From assembly GCA_026397395.1 (NCBI GenBank), contig JAPLUV010000011.1, positions 1 through 35,739 on the forward strand: a stretch of 35,739 bases of DNA. Reading direction: 5' to 3'. The notes under the pieces are model-generated. The model worked only from the letters and a program-made list of their open reading frames with translations, was not told the origin of the DNA and did no database searches. The translations under genes were made by a program, and so were the position numbers. Every line of letters starts with the position of its first letter. The stretch's first letter is position 1. Positions 1 through 10,585 of this stretch are shown one piece after another. The stretch comes from a candidate division SR1 bacterium. GTDB taxonomy: Bacteria > Patescibacteriota > Gracilibacteria > Absconditabacterales > Absconditicoccaceae.

Positions 1-2
1 AA

Positions 3-398
3 ATCCAAGCTAATACCCAGTGATTTCGACAGAGTAAAGTAAGTGACATTGCAACTATTGGAACTACTGTTTCTCTCGCAACAAGTAAATCAGCCAATAC
101 TTCTGTAATTCAAAAGATAAATAGTTGGAAAAAAAATCTTATTGATCAGGCCTTAGCAGACAATAATACGGTCAGTATGGGTATCTGCGATTATGTTTTG
201 GGCGAAGTAAATAAGATTTACAATAATCCTGCGTTCCTAACATCAGTAGTCTTTCTATTGTTTATCTTGTTGTATAGTTTTGTCAGAATCGTTTTCTGGG
301 TGATGGCATGATTGGCATTTATGATTTTCAAAATATTATTTTGGCTCTGACTGTATCATACAATAAAAGAAATGCAAGAGGTTGAGAGAATTGAGTAA
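3..398 (+). CDS. Membrane protein, C-terminal part (5' end outside window)
   Basis: The frame is open from the first bases to TAA at 396-398, with three TGA codons read as Gly. The visible ~131 residues have a polar, Ser/Thr/Asn-rich first half. Two hydrophobic segments follow, one built on FLTSVVFLLFILLYSFVRIV and one around AFMIFKILFWLGLY, and a short charged tail ends in EMQEVERIE. This indicates a membrane protein with at least two C-terminal transmembrane helices. I recognise no family. The start lies upstream of the window. It is followed by several tiny membrane ORFs on the same strand. Confidence 0.6.
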
Positions 399-455
399 AC
401 ATTGACTTTATTTTGGCAATATATATATTTTTTTCATAAAAAAAATTTTAAAATT

Positions 456-728
456 ATGAAAAGAAGAACGAAAAAAAGAATTAAAAAAGAAGTAAAGAAA
501 TTCTTTCTCGGGCGAGTTTTACCTGGTATCATTGCTCTCATAGCATTGTACCTAACTCTATTGATTCTTGGTGTCCTACCATTTCGAATCGACAATCTAT
601 GGTTTCTGGTAATTATTACGATCCAGACAATTGCCTCATATGCACTGAGCAGTTGGGGATTCCTCTACAGATTTTGTGGAGTGCCATCTGCCAAGTTTTG
701 GGATGGGTGATGAGTAGCATTGATATAA
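456..728 (+). CDS. Small basic membrane protein, hypothetical
   Basis: A 90-residue product starting at ATG 456 (MKRRTKKRIKKEVKK...). It has a strongly basic N-terminus and then two hydrophobic segments, around GIIALIALYLTLLILGVLPF and NLWFLVIITIQTIASYAL. A standard-code reading stops at 710; with TGA as Gly it gains two glycines and ends at TAA 726-728. An in-frame upstream start at 402 is possible but would add an unlikely N-terminus. There is no Shine-Dalgarno-like motif. The Lys/Arg cluster before the first helix suggests an inside-positive topology. No family recognised. Confidence 0.5.
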
Positions 729-802
729 AATCGGTTGTCTGTTGTGGGCAATCGTTTTTTTTATTACTCTTTTGGTGTTTCTATTGATCCATTGAAAATT
801 AA
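710..802 (+). CDS. Possible 30-aa membrane peptide
   Basis: ATG at 710 overlaps the end of the preceding ORF and runs to TAA 800-802. The predicted peptide begins MSSIDIKSVVCCGQ and has one hydrophobic stretch (SFFLLLFWCFYG). A competing frame over 718-840 also encodes a hydrophobic stretch (LLWAIVFFITLLVFLLIHG) but has no ATG. One of the two may be real. Nothing but length and hydrophobicity supports either. Confidence 0.2.
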
Positions 803-849
803 GAGGAAATACGTATTGTTTGATCTCAAACCAAAAAGCAAACTAACCT

Positions 850-1074
850 ATGAAAAATTTACTGATCGACATTGCATGTTGGGCATTCGTTGCATTTGCT
901 ATATATGCGTGTCAATGTCCAGATCCCTTTCCTATAGCTGTGCTTGCATGGATTGCTATTGCAGTCTCCATGATACCTACAAAGAAAGGAAAACCATGAA
1001 ACCGCGTTCGTTTATTTTGGACGGCCGGTTTTTCGTTTCGGATTGAATTTTTTGGGTGTTTCCTTATAGTATAG
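850..1074 (+). CDS. Small membrane protein, hypothetical
   Basis: 74 residues from ATG 850 to TAG 1072-1074, with one TGA read as Gly at about residue 50. It has a hydrophobic N-terminal segment (LLIDIACWAFVAFAIYACQC), a second around IAVLAWIAIAVSMI, and a basic loop before a hydrophobic tail. It could be a two-helix membrane protein. It ends 22 bases before the S51 peptidase start and may share its transcript. A competing long frame starting at 735 is rejected because its product is Cys-rich and lacks the hydrophobic pattern. No family recognised. Confidence 0.4.
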
Positions 1075-1096
1075 ACACCTTTATATCATAAGTTTT

Positions 1097-1696
1097 ATGA
1101 TGCATTTCTTTTTGAACTGAGGAAAAAATACTCCAGATACGGAAAAGAATAAACTGTTTTTTCAGGCTATATGTGCACAAGGAACACGTATTTTGATCCT
1201 CCCTTTTTCAGAATGAACAGAAAAGCCTATTCTTTTTGATGCTTCTGCTGAGCGCGAATTTTATGAAAAACGGAGAGATATTATTGCTAGGTACAATCTA
1301 GATAAAGAGCTGCAATTCGAATGTGCAAGAAGAGATATTCCCACACTCGTCGAGCAAATACAAAACAGTGACATTCTCTTTTTCTGCTGAGGAAAAACAT
1401 ATAAACATTTGGAAGTAACTAACGATATTCCAAATCTCAAGGATCTGCTTCAGGATAAAATTATTGTAGGATGTTCTGCAGGCGCACTTATGTGGAGCAA
1501 AGCCTATTATAGTCTAAGAGCAGAGAAACTCTACGAAGGTAATGGCTTCCTTCCCATCAAACTTATCGTCCATCGAAGATCAGATACTTATCCTGGATTG
1601 CCCGACGAAGAAAGAGAAAAGATATTAGAAAATTATGGTGAAAAGTTCCCAATCTATAAAATACCTGAACAAGAATATATTGAATTTGATCTGTAA
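1097..1696 (+). CDS. Peptidase S51 family (dipeptidase E-like)
   Basis: A 199-residue protein with the S51 fold pattern. A GG loop lies near the N-terminus (FLNGGKNTP), a Gly-rich turn precedes the core (LFFCGGKTYKHL, with TGA giving one Gly), and the nucleophile elbow is GCSAGA with Ser about residue 127. GFLPIKLIVHRRSD follows, where the catalytic His of the family normally lies. The family cleaves N-terminal Asp dipeptides (PepE) or acts on cyanophycin; which activity applies here cannot be read from sequence. In the standard code only the C-terminal half is visible. ATG 1097 and ATG 1100 are adjacent start choices. The U32 peptidase follows after 26 bases, so the two are probably co-transcribed. 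Confidence 0.8.
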
Positions 1697-1722
1697 ACAC
1701 TTTTAACTCTACACTCTACACT

Positions 1723-3060
1723 ATGAACTCTACACTTGTTAAAATAGTCGCTCCTGGATGATCGTACGAAAAGGCTGTAGTCGCCTGCGTTTATGGAGCT
1801 GATGAAGTCTATGTTGGTGTGCCATTTACGTCACTCAGAATGAGACAAAATAAAATCTCATCTTTTGATGAATTGAATAAAACCGTCGAAGCCATTCATT
1901 CGTATGGAAAAAAAGCATTACTCACGATGAATATTTTTCCAAGAAACGCTGACATCAAGATATTCGAAAAGACGGTAGAGCAAATCGCAAATGTATGAGC
2001 AGATGCCATTATTTTTTCCGATCCTGGGACGTTTAACATCATCAAAAAATATATGCCAAACACTCCCCTGCACCTGAGTACGCAGACATCGACTATGAAT
2101 TGGCAGGCAGCTAAATTTCGATATGAACTTGGGGTGAAGAGAATTGTTTTCGCGAGAGAATTAGCTTTGGAGGAAATTAAGGAAATTAGAAAACAAGTCC
2201 CATGACTTGAGATAGAAGTATTTGTCCACGGAGCAATGTGTATGAGTTATTCTGGCCGCTGTTTGCTTGGCGACTATATGAGTGGAAGACCAGGTAATAA
2301 GGGCGAATGCTCGCATGCATGCAGATTTAAATACAAAGTGCGATTGGAAGAAGAACGCAGACCGGGAAAATTATTTCAGCTAGAATGAGATGAAGATGGT
2401 AGTCATATTTTATCATCCAAAGATTTGTGTACGATAGACAAGCTAGGTGAAATCTTGCCTTATGTCGATGCGATAAAAATTGAGTGAAGAAGTAAATCAG
2501 AATTTTATGTAGGAACTATTGTGAAAGCATACAAACATATGCGTGATAGTATCTTGAAAAACAAACAACCTGACCCCAACATCGTGGATCTCGTGAACAA
2601 AATTCCGCATAGAGCATACCGGGATGGCTTCTTATTCAACGGATTAGATCAATACCCCGAATGAGAAGATAAGCAAATCCCTCCCAACCTCCCTTTAACA
2701 AGGGAGGCGCTTGGCTCGTGAGCTACCCCCTTGAGAAAGGGGGTGACGAAGTCGGGGGATTTGAAAACCTCCACTACCTTAGATTCAGCGGGCCCCCTTT
2801 TCAACCGCAATTATTTTTGAACATTTACCGATACATTTATTGAACACAACAAGAAAAAATATTTTGAAATAAATCCGAAAGAAGTAATAGAACCATGAAT
2901 GAAAATTAAATACTTATCACCTGATGACATGGGCAAATTAAAAATAATCGACATTATTAATGAACAGTGAAAGCAGATAGAAAAAGCACATTGCAATACG
3001 GGAAACGTGTATGTATTAACTGATACAAAATTACAAGGCTGGGAGCTTTTATATGAATAG
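1723..3060 (+). CDS. Peptidase U32 family protein with inserted repeat segment
   Basis: A 445-residue protein that needs ten TGA codons read as Gly. The N-terminus (MNSTLVKIVAPGGSYEKAV, then GADEVYVGV) and the Cys-rich signature EVFVHGAMCMSYSGRCLLGD followed by GECSHACRF are classical U32, as is IEGRSKS. The C-terminal 80 residues (from RNYFGTF) match the usual U32 C-terminal beta domain. U32 members include TrhP/RlhA-type enzymes that hydroxylate tRNA or rRNA, and collagenase-like proteins; the exact substrate is not inferable. Odd feature: residues of about 318-347 are encoded by a palindromic repeat element (2675-2762) that keeps the frame open only because a TGA in it is sense. The gene sits nine bases upstream of the next ORF. 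Confidence 0.9.
2675..2762. repeat. Palindromic MITE-like element inside the U32 gene
   Basis: An 88-bp segment bounded by AAATCCCTCCC on the left and GGGGGATTT on the right (terminal inverted repeats). It contains two hairpins, CCTCCCTTTAACAAGGGAGG and CCCCCTTGAGAAAGGGGG. The same family recurs at 34131-34181 and 34600-34637. Here a left-type and a right-type end lie back to back with about 15 bases between. It is translated in frame as part of the U32 protein. Exact boundaries and any target duplication cannot be fixed without an empty site. Confidence 0.75.
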
Positions 3061-3068
3061 AAAAAATT

Positions 3069-3752
3069 ATGACCAATATTAAACTTACCTATCACAAGGG
3101 TACGGATATAAGTAATCGACGAGAGGCTTGTAATCGAAAAACTCAAAGTAGTACTTGGAAAAAAGCTATGACTGATGAGATATATAATGCTATTCGTTGA
3201 AAAGAAAGAAAGGACGCATCGAGTATTATTTTGGAGCATATAGATAAAAACTATTGAACAGTTGATATGGAAAAGTATGAGATGCAGCTTTCTTTGTCAT
3301 TAGAAAAGAACAAGGATGTATATATCAAAAAGATGGAAACATTAACAAAACAGCCATTTCTTTATGATGAAATTACTTGTTACTTAACAACACTTGCTCG
3401 TTGTCCTTATAATCGAGAAAAATGATTAATACGACTTTGGTACAAAGCTCAAGATCCAGTAAGAGTTTTTCTGCATGAAATATTACACTTTCAATTTCAT
3501 CAACGATATAGAGATAATCCCAAAGTAAAATTATTGTCTAAGGAACAATTCGAAGATTTAAAAGAATCACTTACCTTTCTTTTGAATATCGAATTCAAAG
3601 AATATATAGAGTTTCCCGATTACGGCTATCCTCAGCATCAAGAGCTTAGAAAACAGCTCGAAGACTATCGACTTTCGCAACCAGAAAACGAGAGAGACTT
3701 TGAAAAATTAATTGATTATGGATGCGATTTATTATCTTCATGAGAGAAATAA
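3069..3752 (+). CDS. HExxH-motif protein, putative zinc metallopeptidase
   Basis: 227 residues from ATG 3069 to TAA 3750-3752, with four TGA codons as Gly. The notable motif is HEILH at about residues 136-140, preceded by RVFLHEILHFQFHQRY, a helix typical of gluzincin-type zinc sites. A Glu-rich third ligand region is plausible (FEDLKESLTFLLNIEF) but not certain. There is no signal peptide, so it is probably cytoplasmic. The start lies nine bases after the U32 stop, and its stop codon overlaps the ATG of the GHKL ATPase by one base (TAATG), which indicates translational coupling. I do not recognise the family; protease function is inferred from the motif alone. Confidence 0.7.
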
Positions 3753-4372
3753 TGGTTAATTCACTCAAGCATAATGAATGATTTTCGAAACTAGCAGTTT
3801 CTTCAGCCAATGGAGATCTTTTGTCTGCAATAAATACTAGCACAAAACAATTTTCTCGAGATGTAGAATTTGTAGGTCTGGACTATGAAACAAGAAGAGA
3901 AAAGGTCGAAGAGATAACTGATGTGCTAGTCGATATTTTGTCTAATGAAAAATTGTATCTATGGAATGCATTTATGAGTTTTTTGAAAGAGATTATCAAG
4001 AATAGTGCTGATCATAGCTGAAGTAATATGAAAATAGAAATTTCCATCCATAAAGACATTGAGCACGAAAAATGATATATAAAATTTCTCTTATGTGATG
4101 GATGACCATGACTTCCTGTTGAAGAAGGAGATATTGATGAAACATTCACTGATGGGAAAAGGAAAACTCTTGGTGATTGGGAAAAAAAATGAAAATTTAA
4201 TTTTTGAATTTGATTGTGAATGATTAAAGCGATCACTGAGATTATACCTATAGACCTCGTACTTCATAATAGATGAAAATTACATCGTTTAAGCGACGCT
4301 TGATTACAGGCAGATTTTTCAAGTAGAAATGATTTTGGCTATGAATGATTAGCAATGTTTGATTTTGCTTAG
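3752..4372 (+). CDS. GHKL-type ATPase domain protein (HATPase_c)
   Basis: 206 residues containing twelve TGA codons. The N box KEIIKNSADHS (Asn about 84), G1 box DGGPGLP (about 116-122) and G2 box NFGIGLGMIKAI (about 150-160) define a histidine-kinase-like ATP-binding fold. Most glycines in G1 and G2 are TGA-encoded, so the domain is invisible in the standard code. There is no membrane segment and no recognisable His-phosphorylation or receiver domain, so it is closer to soluble anti-sigma-type or orphan ATPases than to a full sensor kinase. It is translationally coupled to the HExxH protein upstream. Its 3' end overlaps the convergent MFS gene by four bases. Confidence 0.8.
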
Positions 4373-5670
4373 AAGTGATTTCTCTTAAGGAGATGAAATT
4401 TTCTCACGATACCAATTGCAGCAAATATAAAAAGCCCAACTCAGATAATGATAAATGAATTTCCCATACCAAAAGCTACGGATAGTACTCCAAAAAGCAA
4501 TGCTCCAAATACTTCGCCAAATCTAGCAATAAATTCTTCTATTCCCGTAATCTTTCCACTGGACGATTCTTCACTATAATAAGAAATCATTGATGAAATC
4601 ACGGGACGAATAAGTGCAAGTCCAAGCGATATACCAAAGGAAATAATGATGACGCTTACAAATCCATCTCTCACGCCAAGTAAGGCATAGAGGAACGACA
4701 TAAAGAGTAAAACGATCAGAATAAATTTTTTTCTATTGTAGAGATCAGCCAATTCTCATGTAAAGAAATTGAAGACATAAGGTAATCTCATAATAGCAAA
4801 GATAATAGCCACTTGAGACAGTGATAAATTGTTTTGTACTGCTATGATGGGAACAAAAAGAAATCCTATATAATTTAGCATGTTGTAGAGGAATTCAAAT
4901 CCAAAGACGGGATAGATTTTTTTGTTTGCTGTCTTTAATGAAACTAGTGCTTTACTAAATGCTCCGCAAGAAAATGCCTTGCGAAAAAATTGATGAACAA
5001 AACTTTCTTTGCCAAGATATTCTCTTAATTTCTTTTTGTTTAAATGAGGAAGCTTGAGATCTGTAATAAAAGACAACAAGGTAAATAATCCAACAAAGAG
5101 ATAAAGATGTGGCAAATCAATATATTTGATAAGGAGTGCTGCTACTAATCATCCAACTACATAAGCAAAATTTGTAGAAGAGAAATATAATCCAAAGACG
5201 GTGCTTCTGGTATTTTCTTTGGCCAGTTTACGTATCAGGCTATGATAGCTTGTAATAAGTGCGGCTCCACCTATAGCATTTAACGCTACAGCGACGACGA
5301 GTAATGGCACTGAATGTTGTGTCCCTGCAAGAAAAAATGCAATGCTTGTAAGCACGTAAATTATTTTACTTATAAACACTACAGACCTAATATCTGAATG
5401 ATCATCAAGGTCACCTATACTGATGGAGAAAAACATTTTGATGAACGGGAGTAATGCTCCGATGACGGATATTCGAAAAACATTATCGATAATAGATTTG
5501 AGATAGACGGAAAAAAATGTATCGCCACCCAATCCCCGACCAAGAATAAATATAAACATAGAAAGAGAAATATATCTAATAGATATGGGAACAGAAAAAA
5601 AATCTCTCTTGATAACTGAGAAAACTCATGTATTGCACTCTAATGATTCTTGCTGGTTATTGTCTATCAT
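4369..5670 (-). CDS. Major facilitator superfamily transporter
   Basis: 433 residues from ATG 5670 to TAA 4369-4371, visible as one protein only with four TGA codons read as Gly. The product has about twelve hydrophobic segments in two halves. A loop GELADLYNRKKF in the second half resembles MFS motif A (GxLaDrxGrkk), and GDLDDHSDIRS in the first half is a weaker counterpart. The protein sits in the cytoplasmic membrane. The substrate is not inferable; distant resemblance to drug/sugar exporters is typical of this superfamily. It is separated from the upstream protease gene by a terminator at 5804-5829 and so likely has its own promoter in 5671-5800, although I see no convincing -35/-10 pair. 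Confidence 0.85.
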
Positions 5671-5803
5671 TAATTAGTATAAGGTGTAAATTTGAGAATA
5701 AGGATTTCTCAGAAAACTAAGTTCTAAGTTCTCCCGACTAAGTTCTATTTTCTATTATACGGAGATTTTTTTTATTGTCAATTTCCGAAAAAGTTGATAA
5801 ATC

Positions 5804-5829
5804 AAAAAAAGCCCACGACTAGCGCAGGC
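5804..5829 (-). terminator. Rho-independent terminator after the trypsin-like protease
   Basis: Read on the minus strand: a 7-bp stem GCCTGCG/CGTGGGC (two G-T pairs), loop CTAGT, then seven T. It lies 25 bases past the stop of the protease gene (5854). Confidence 0.75.
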
Positions 5830-5853
5830 GATAAATTTTAATTGGAGATTATT

Positions 5854-7449
5854 TTATTCCATTCCAAAGATTTTGTAGAACATAGCTATTGCTTCTTTCT
5901 TGTTTGTAGCAGTAGACAGATTTACATCAGCCCTTATAAATACTGTAGCAGAGCCTGATTTCACTGTTCATATAGCAATCATACTTACGTTATTATTTTC
6001 GTCTGTTGTAGTAACAAAAAGTAATTTACTAGGATATTTCGATGTCTCTGTTGTATATTCTATGCCATTATCATCTAGCAATCCTTCAATATTTGTCATT
6101 ACTTTTTTGATGGTCATTCATTTACTCGCTGGATATGCAGAGAGATTTATGACAAATTTATCTGATGTAGGGAAAAGCATAATATTGAGACTACCATTAT
6201 TAAGTCATTTTACGATACCTATTTCTCGTTTAGATGATAAGGTAACTCCTGGAAGATTCAACACTTGTGGTTTTGTAGTAGACTTTTTGATAGTTACTGC
6301 TTCGACAAAACTTAAGAGATTGGAAAGATCTGCTTTTACATCACCCCTATCTACCAAGACTACGAAATCCAAATATGTTTTGTTGGTACTATGCGTTTGA
6401 ATATATTCATATATTACAATATCTTCATCCATACCTATCATGACTTGAAATGATATATTCCCTATTTTTTTGGTCATCTTCTGTGTGGTCATGCCTTTTG
6501 CCTTGGAAACTTTCATGGCATTATTGATGTATTTTTGGATGGCGGCATCGTCTGAAGCTATTAGATCTTGTAGTCGAACCTGACTCGTGTTGTCGTTTTC
6601 CAATATATATTCATAGAGATTATTATTTTTCTTTTCTGTAGAATCGATTAGAGAGATTCCATAATCACTGAAATCTGGAGTAGAAAATAATGTATTACTT
6701 ATATTTTTTACATCTACGAAACCATATTGTGATGCTAGCCATTTCGTAAAGGCGGGAGCTACCTTTTGTGTTGCTGCGCTACCAATATCTCCAGCAAGAA
6801 ATGCTTTGATGGTATCTATCGGTATCAAATAGCCAAGTGTTGTCTGACCATTTACTACAAATGTAGGTATTCAGATAAAATTACCTGCACCATCAAATCA
6901 ACCTCCTCCAGAATTTCCTCCATCAATATTTGCATCTGTTTTGTAATATCACTGTTCATATCCTGCTATGGTTCCCTGCGTCGTAGTAATACTATCTCCA
7001 CCATTTGCTGGATAGCCAATGATGCTAATAGCCGAACCAACAGACAAAGTTCCAGAACCCAATACTACAGGATCTGGCATAGTAGCACTTGGGGTAACTA
7101 TCTTGAGTAATGCAAGGTCTGCATTTTTGTCATAACTCAATAATTGTAGCGTAGAAAAACATGTTGGACTTTCTGATGAAGATAAGGTCTGACACGCTTC
7201 GTATTGTAAAGTAAAATTATTATCATCATCAGTAACGACATGGGCATTGGTAAGTAGTGTATTCTTTGCCACCAATACTGCACTTCCATATTGTTGAAGT
7301 TCATATTTTTCAGAAACACTATTGTAACTATAGGCCTGGATTTTGAAAACAGATGAAGCCGTGCTCGTGGATGCATATGTGGATACACCACAAAATAGTG
7401 CAGACAAAACAATCGCTGCAGTCAATCAGAAAAATATTTTTTTGTACAT
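5854..7449 (-). CDS. Exported trypsin-like serine protease (S1/HtrA type)
   Basis: 531 residues starting at ATG 7449 (MYKKIFFGLTAAIVLSALF...), which gives a clean signal peptide once TGA at codon 8 is read as Gly. The triad is visible: TNAHVV (His70), NADLALLKI (Asp111) and GGNSGGG (Ser180). The catalytic-serine segment lies between two standard-code fragments and is recovered only with TGA = Gly. After the protease domain (to about residue 230) follows a ~300-residue C-terminal region without an obvious PDZ domain and of unknown function. It probably acts outside the membrane in protein quality control or processing, as related HtrA-like enzymes do. It is preceded by a small basic ORF 29 bases away and ends at a terminator. 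Confidence 0.88.
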
Positions 7450-7478
7450 ACTTTTGTTGAAAGAAAATAAAACGAGGA

Positions 7479-7820
7479 TTAATGTGTGCCACTATTTTTT
7501 CTCATCTTGGTCCTCGTCCATCCTGACATAGGCGCGTCTACCATTTCTGAGCCACCGGAAGGTGTTCTAATATATCTATACCCATCTGGATCCGTTCTCA
7601 ATCTTGTCTCTCGACAAATTTTTCTTCCTCTGAGAAACCAGTTGTAGTCACGTCCTTTGGGATTGGTAGAGACACCAACGACGCCAAGTTCTTTAGCCTC
7701 TTCCATCGTTAATTTTCTCTTGGGATATTCAAACTTCTTGCTGCCTCTGAGTCTGGTAGCCTGTCTTTGTTGTTGGGACTTCTTTTTCGCGATTCCCTGT
7801 TTGTTGGTTCTTGATGCCAT
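7479..7820 (-). CDS. Small basic hypothetical protein
   Basis: 113 residues from ATG 7820 to TAA 7479-7481. A TTG at 7832 in the same frame is a less likely start. The N-terminus is very basic and Gln/Arg-rich (MASRTNKQGIAKKKSQQQRQ). A more ordered centre follows (LTMEEAKELGVVGVSTNPKG) and then repeated Arg/Gly/Tyr stretches (YNWFLRGRKICRETR, GYRYIRTPSGG). The charge suggests nucleic-acid or ribosome binding, but that is inference. No family recognised. It reads into the protease gene 29 bases downstream, so the two may form an operon. The 237-bp region 7821-8057 between it and the divergent gene must hold both promoters; I see no clear consensus. Confidence 0.6.
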   Translation of the reverse strand: MASRTNKQGIAKKKSQQQRQATRLRGSKKFEYPKRKLTMEEAKELGVVGVSTNPKGRDYNWFLRGRKICRETRLRTDPDGYRYIRTPSGGSEMVDAPMSGWTRTKMRKNSGTH

Positions 7821-8057
7821 CTTGCTTCGCAAATGAATAACTAAAACGATAAGTAATGTTGGTTTTTTTATATTGAATAGTTCAGCTATTTCAAGCGAAC
7901 TCTTTACCTATCTAAGTCTTCTATATTAGACAACATTAGACATCACTGTCTCTCTTATATCCATTTAGTATTAAAAAGTAAATCACTATATCTTGCAAAC
8001 GTGATCAAAATTCTTACCGTGATGCCGAGTTGTTTTTTTCATTTGAAACAAAAATAT

Positions 8058-10547
8058 ATGCGTCGCAAATTATTTTCTTCTCTTCGTACGTCATTTATCA
8101 ATACTCCGCAATATGGCAGAAGCATTGCTCTTTTGTGATTTATTCTTTTGTGGATCAAACAAGCTGTACTCGTCATTACCTCAAGTAGATTATTTCAAGA
8201 AACAACCTTGCGATGAACGTTATGACATTATCTTGCTTACTTAGTAAGTGATTTCCTTGTTTTTTTTGTTTTGGTTTTGTTTGTTATTATTAATAAATTT
8301 GTAAGAAAAAAGTTTTGGAGAATGCGGTTAAATATTTTTTCGCTTATCCTTCTTGTCCTCTTTTTGATCGATATCGTTGCACTCTATGTTTTCCAAAGTA
8401 GCATCTCTGTATTTGATGTTACGAGTGGTATGCTCGATCCTTCTGTTGTCAAAGTAACGCGGAGCATTGTTGGTGTAATTGTATTGGCTATCGCTATTGG
8501 CGTGTCTGTCTTCCTCTTTGCTCAGACGAAGATATTCAGAAAACATCAGAGAACATTATTAGCTTGAGTGACTTTCTGATTTGCAATACTTTGTTTACTG
8601 ACTGGTATGGTTTCTCGCCCATGATTTCGTTTCCCAGATAATATTATTTCGCAAAATATTTCTGCAATTGTATGATTTATACAAGATCGTGCTGGAAATA
8701 AAGTACATGACGATAGTGCATATCTTTCCTATTTTACCAATATAGATGCAGATGGCAAAAAACCGAATGTAATTATTGTCTTTGAAGAATCTTTTTCTAC
8801 TATTGATTCATTGAAGAATGGTGGAGTAAATAATAACATGCCTTACTTTGATGAAATGCAATCAGATGGGATGACCTTCACTAATTTTCTTGCCAATGGA
8901 TGTACTTCAGATACCGCACATGTAGGGCTTTTGCAAGGTGTAGATCCGTGGAAATTTACTCGACAAGAAGGTGATGCCTATACATGATACAAAGCTCCGA
9001 CAGAATCGTTACCTAAATTTTTTGCAGAGCAAAATTATACCCCAATATTTCTCAGTACCGCAACATTAGGATTTCTAAATGAAAGAGATTTCATCTCTAG
9101 TGTCTGATTTAGTTCTATTGAATGAGAAGAAACATTTCGTAATCAACCTAAATATGTCTTTGATGCGGCGCCCGATCAAGTGTTATTTAAGCAAGCACTA
9201 ACAACTATTGCACAACAGAAGAAGCCATATCTTCTTGCACTACAAACTATTTCATTTCACAAACCATACAATACGCCGTACGGTAAAACCGAGGCCTCCG
9301 CACTCAGATATTCAGATAAAATGTTATATTATTTTTATCAACAGTTAAAAAAATCCTGATTTTTTGATAACGGATTGCTTGTCGTCGTAGGAGATCACAG
9401 AAAAATGGAACCGCTCGAATCTTGAGAAAAAGCCGCTCTTGGACCTCTGTGGTATGGTAGAGCTGTTGCAACCGTCATAGGTGTTGGCATCAAACCAGGA
9501 TCAGTAAATGATAAAATTATTCAGCACACAGATTTTTTCTACTCTCTCAAAAAATTAATAGGAGACAAAACAGTAACCGTATCTAAATTTTTTAACGATG
9601 TCTTTTCTCCGAGAAAAGGAAGAGATTGGTGAGTAATTTTTTGTCGTTATTTTACCAATAGATATGGTGTCCTGACAGCAAATAACTCCTGAGTTGGACT
9701 GGAATATATCAGCGATGTAAAATCTACCTTTCCCAATATTTATTCTTATGTCCAAGCGTATAGCAATTACCAAACTTTTTCAAATTCAGTAACTACATGA
9801 ACGAAAATTATAAGTAATGCTACTACGTGAAATATGATTATTATTGCTCATAGATGATCTCCTGATCTGGTAACAGAAAATACTTTGGAAGGATTTTTGT
9901 TGGCAAAAAAAAATGATGCGAATGGAATAGAATTTGATGTATCGCAAACAAAAGATGGACAAAATATTGTCATGCATGGACCGTCTCTGTATTCCACAAC
10001 CTGTGGGCCAAAAGTCCTTATCTGAACTCATGATCTCGCTTGGCTCCAAAAACATTGTACCCTGAATAATGGTGAACCCATAATGACGTTGGAAGAAATG
10101 CTGAGTAAAGTAAAATGATTGTTTGACTATTATTTTGTAGAAATTAAAGCGAATACGCCGAATGTTGAACAACAAACATTAGATGCCATTGCGACGGTGA
10201 AAAAATTAAACATGCAAGATCATGTTGTCTTTACCAGTTATGATAAAACAGCTACCTATCTTTTTGGTTCTGCAAAAGGCATCCATGCAGCTCGAGACAC
10301 CTATACGAGCGGAGCCATTACCACAATTCCTTCCTTCACTCATGAATATTATCTCATAGATCAAAATCTTATGTCTCCTGACATCCCTGCAAAAATTTAT
10401 GGCATGGGTAAAAAATTAGTGGTCTATGTCGTCAATACTCGCGATGACTTGGAAAAATTATATCATGAGTGAGTAAAAATAATTATGACAGATAATGTTT
10501 TATCGATGAAGGAATATGCTGATAAATTAATTCTTGATCAAAAATAA
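8058..10547 (+). CDS. Fusion: LTA-synthase-like phosphoglycerol transferase + GDPD
   Basis: 829 residues with many TGA glycines. Residues ~20-215 hold about five hydrophobic segments. Residues ~236-520 are an alkaline-phosphatase-superfamily (LtaS-like) domain: PNVIIVFEESFS opens it, CTSDTAH carries the probable Thr nucleophile (about 283, compare TSDxE of LtaS), and VVVGDHRKM (Asp446, His447) supplies metal ligands. Residues ~595-829 are a glycerophosphodiester phosphodiesterase domain: IIIAHRGSP (His598), ENTLEGF, GIEFDVSQTKDG, a His where the second catalytic His is expected, and FVEIKA. The usual HD motif reads HG here. Both domains handle glycerophosphate polymers or lipids, so synthesis/transfer and turnover may be joined in one envelope enzyme; that is inference. 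It ends just before a weak hairpin and the tRNA-Thr gene. Confidence 0.88.
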
Positions 10548-10585
10548 AAAAACGACATTTTTATCGTTTCTTTTATTAAATCATT

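Noticed and set aside
735-1046. 103-aa plus-strand ORF
   Set aside because: Cys/Tyr-rich product without pattern; the overlapping frame from ATG 850 has two clear hydrophobic helices.
2811-3239. 142-aa minus-strand ORF opposite the U32 C-terminus
   Set aside because: Shadow of the code-25 reading of the U32 and HExxH genes; low-complexity, Ser/Phe-rich product with no motif.
3069-4372. Reading the in-frame TGAs as true stops (pseudogenes) or as selenocysteine
   Set aside because: TGA replaces conserved glycines in many unrelated families, with no SECIS-like pattern or Cys homology at the sites.
5900-6400. 166-aa plus-strand ORF
   Set aside because: Lies antisense to the trypsin-like protease, whose reading has a signal peptide and a full triad.
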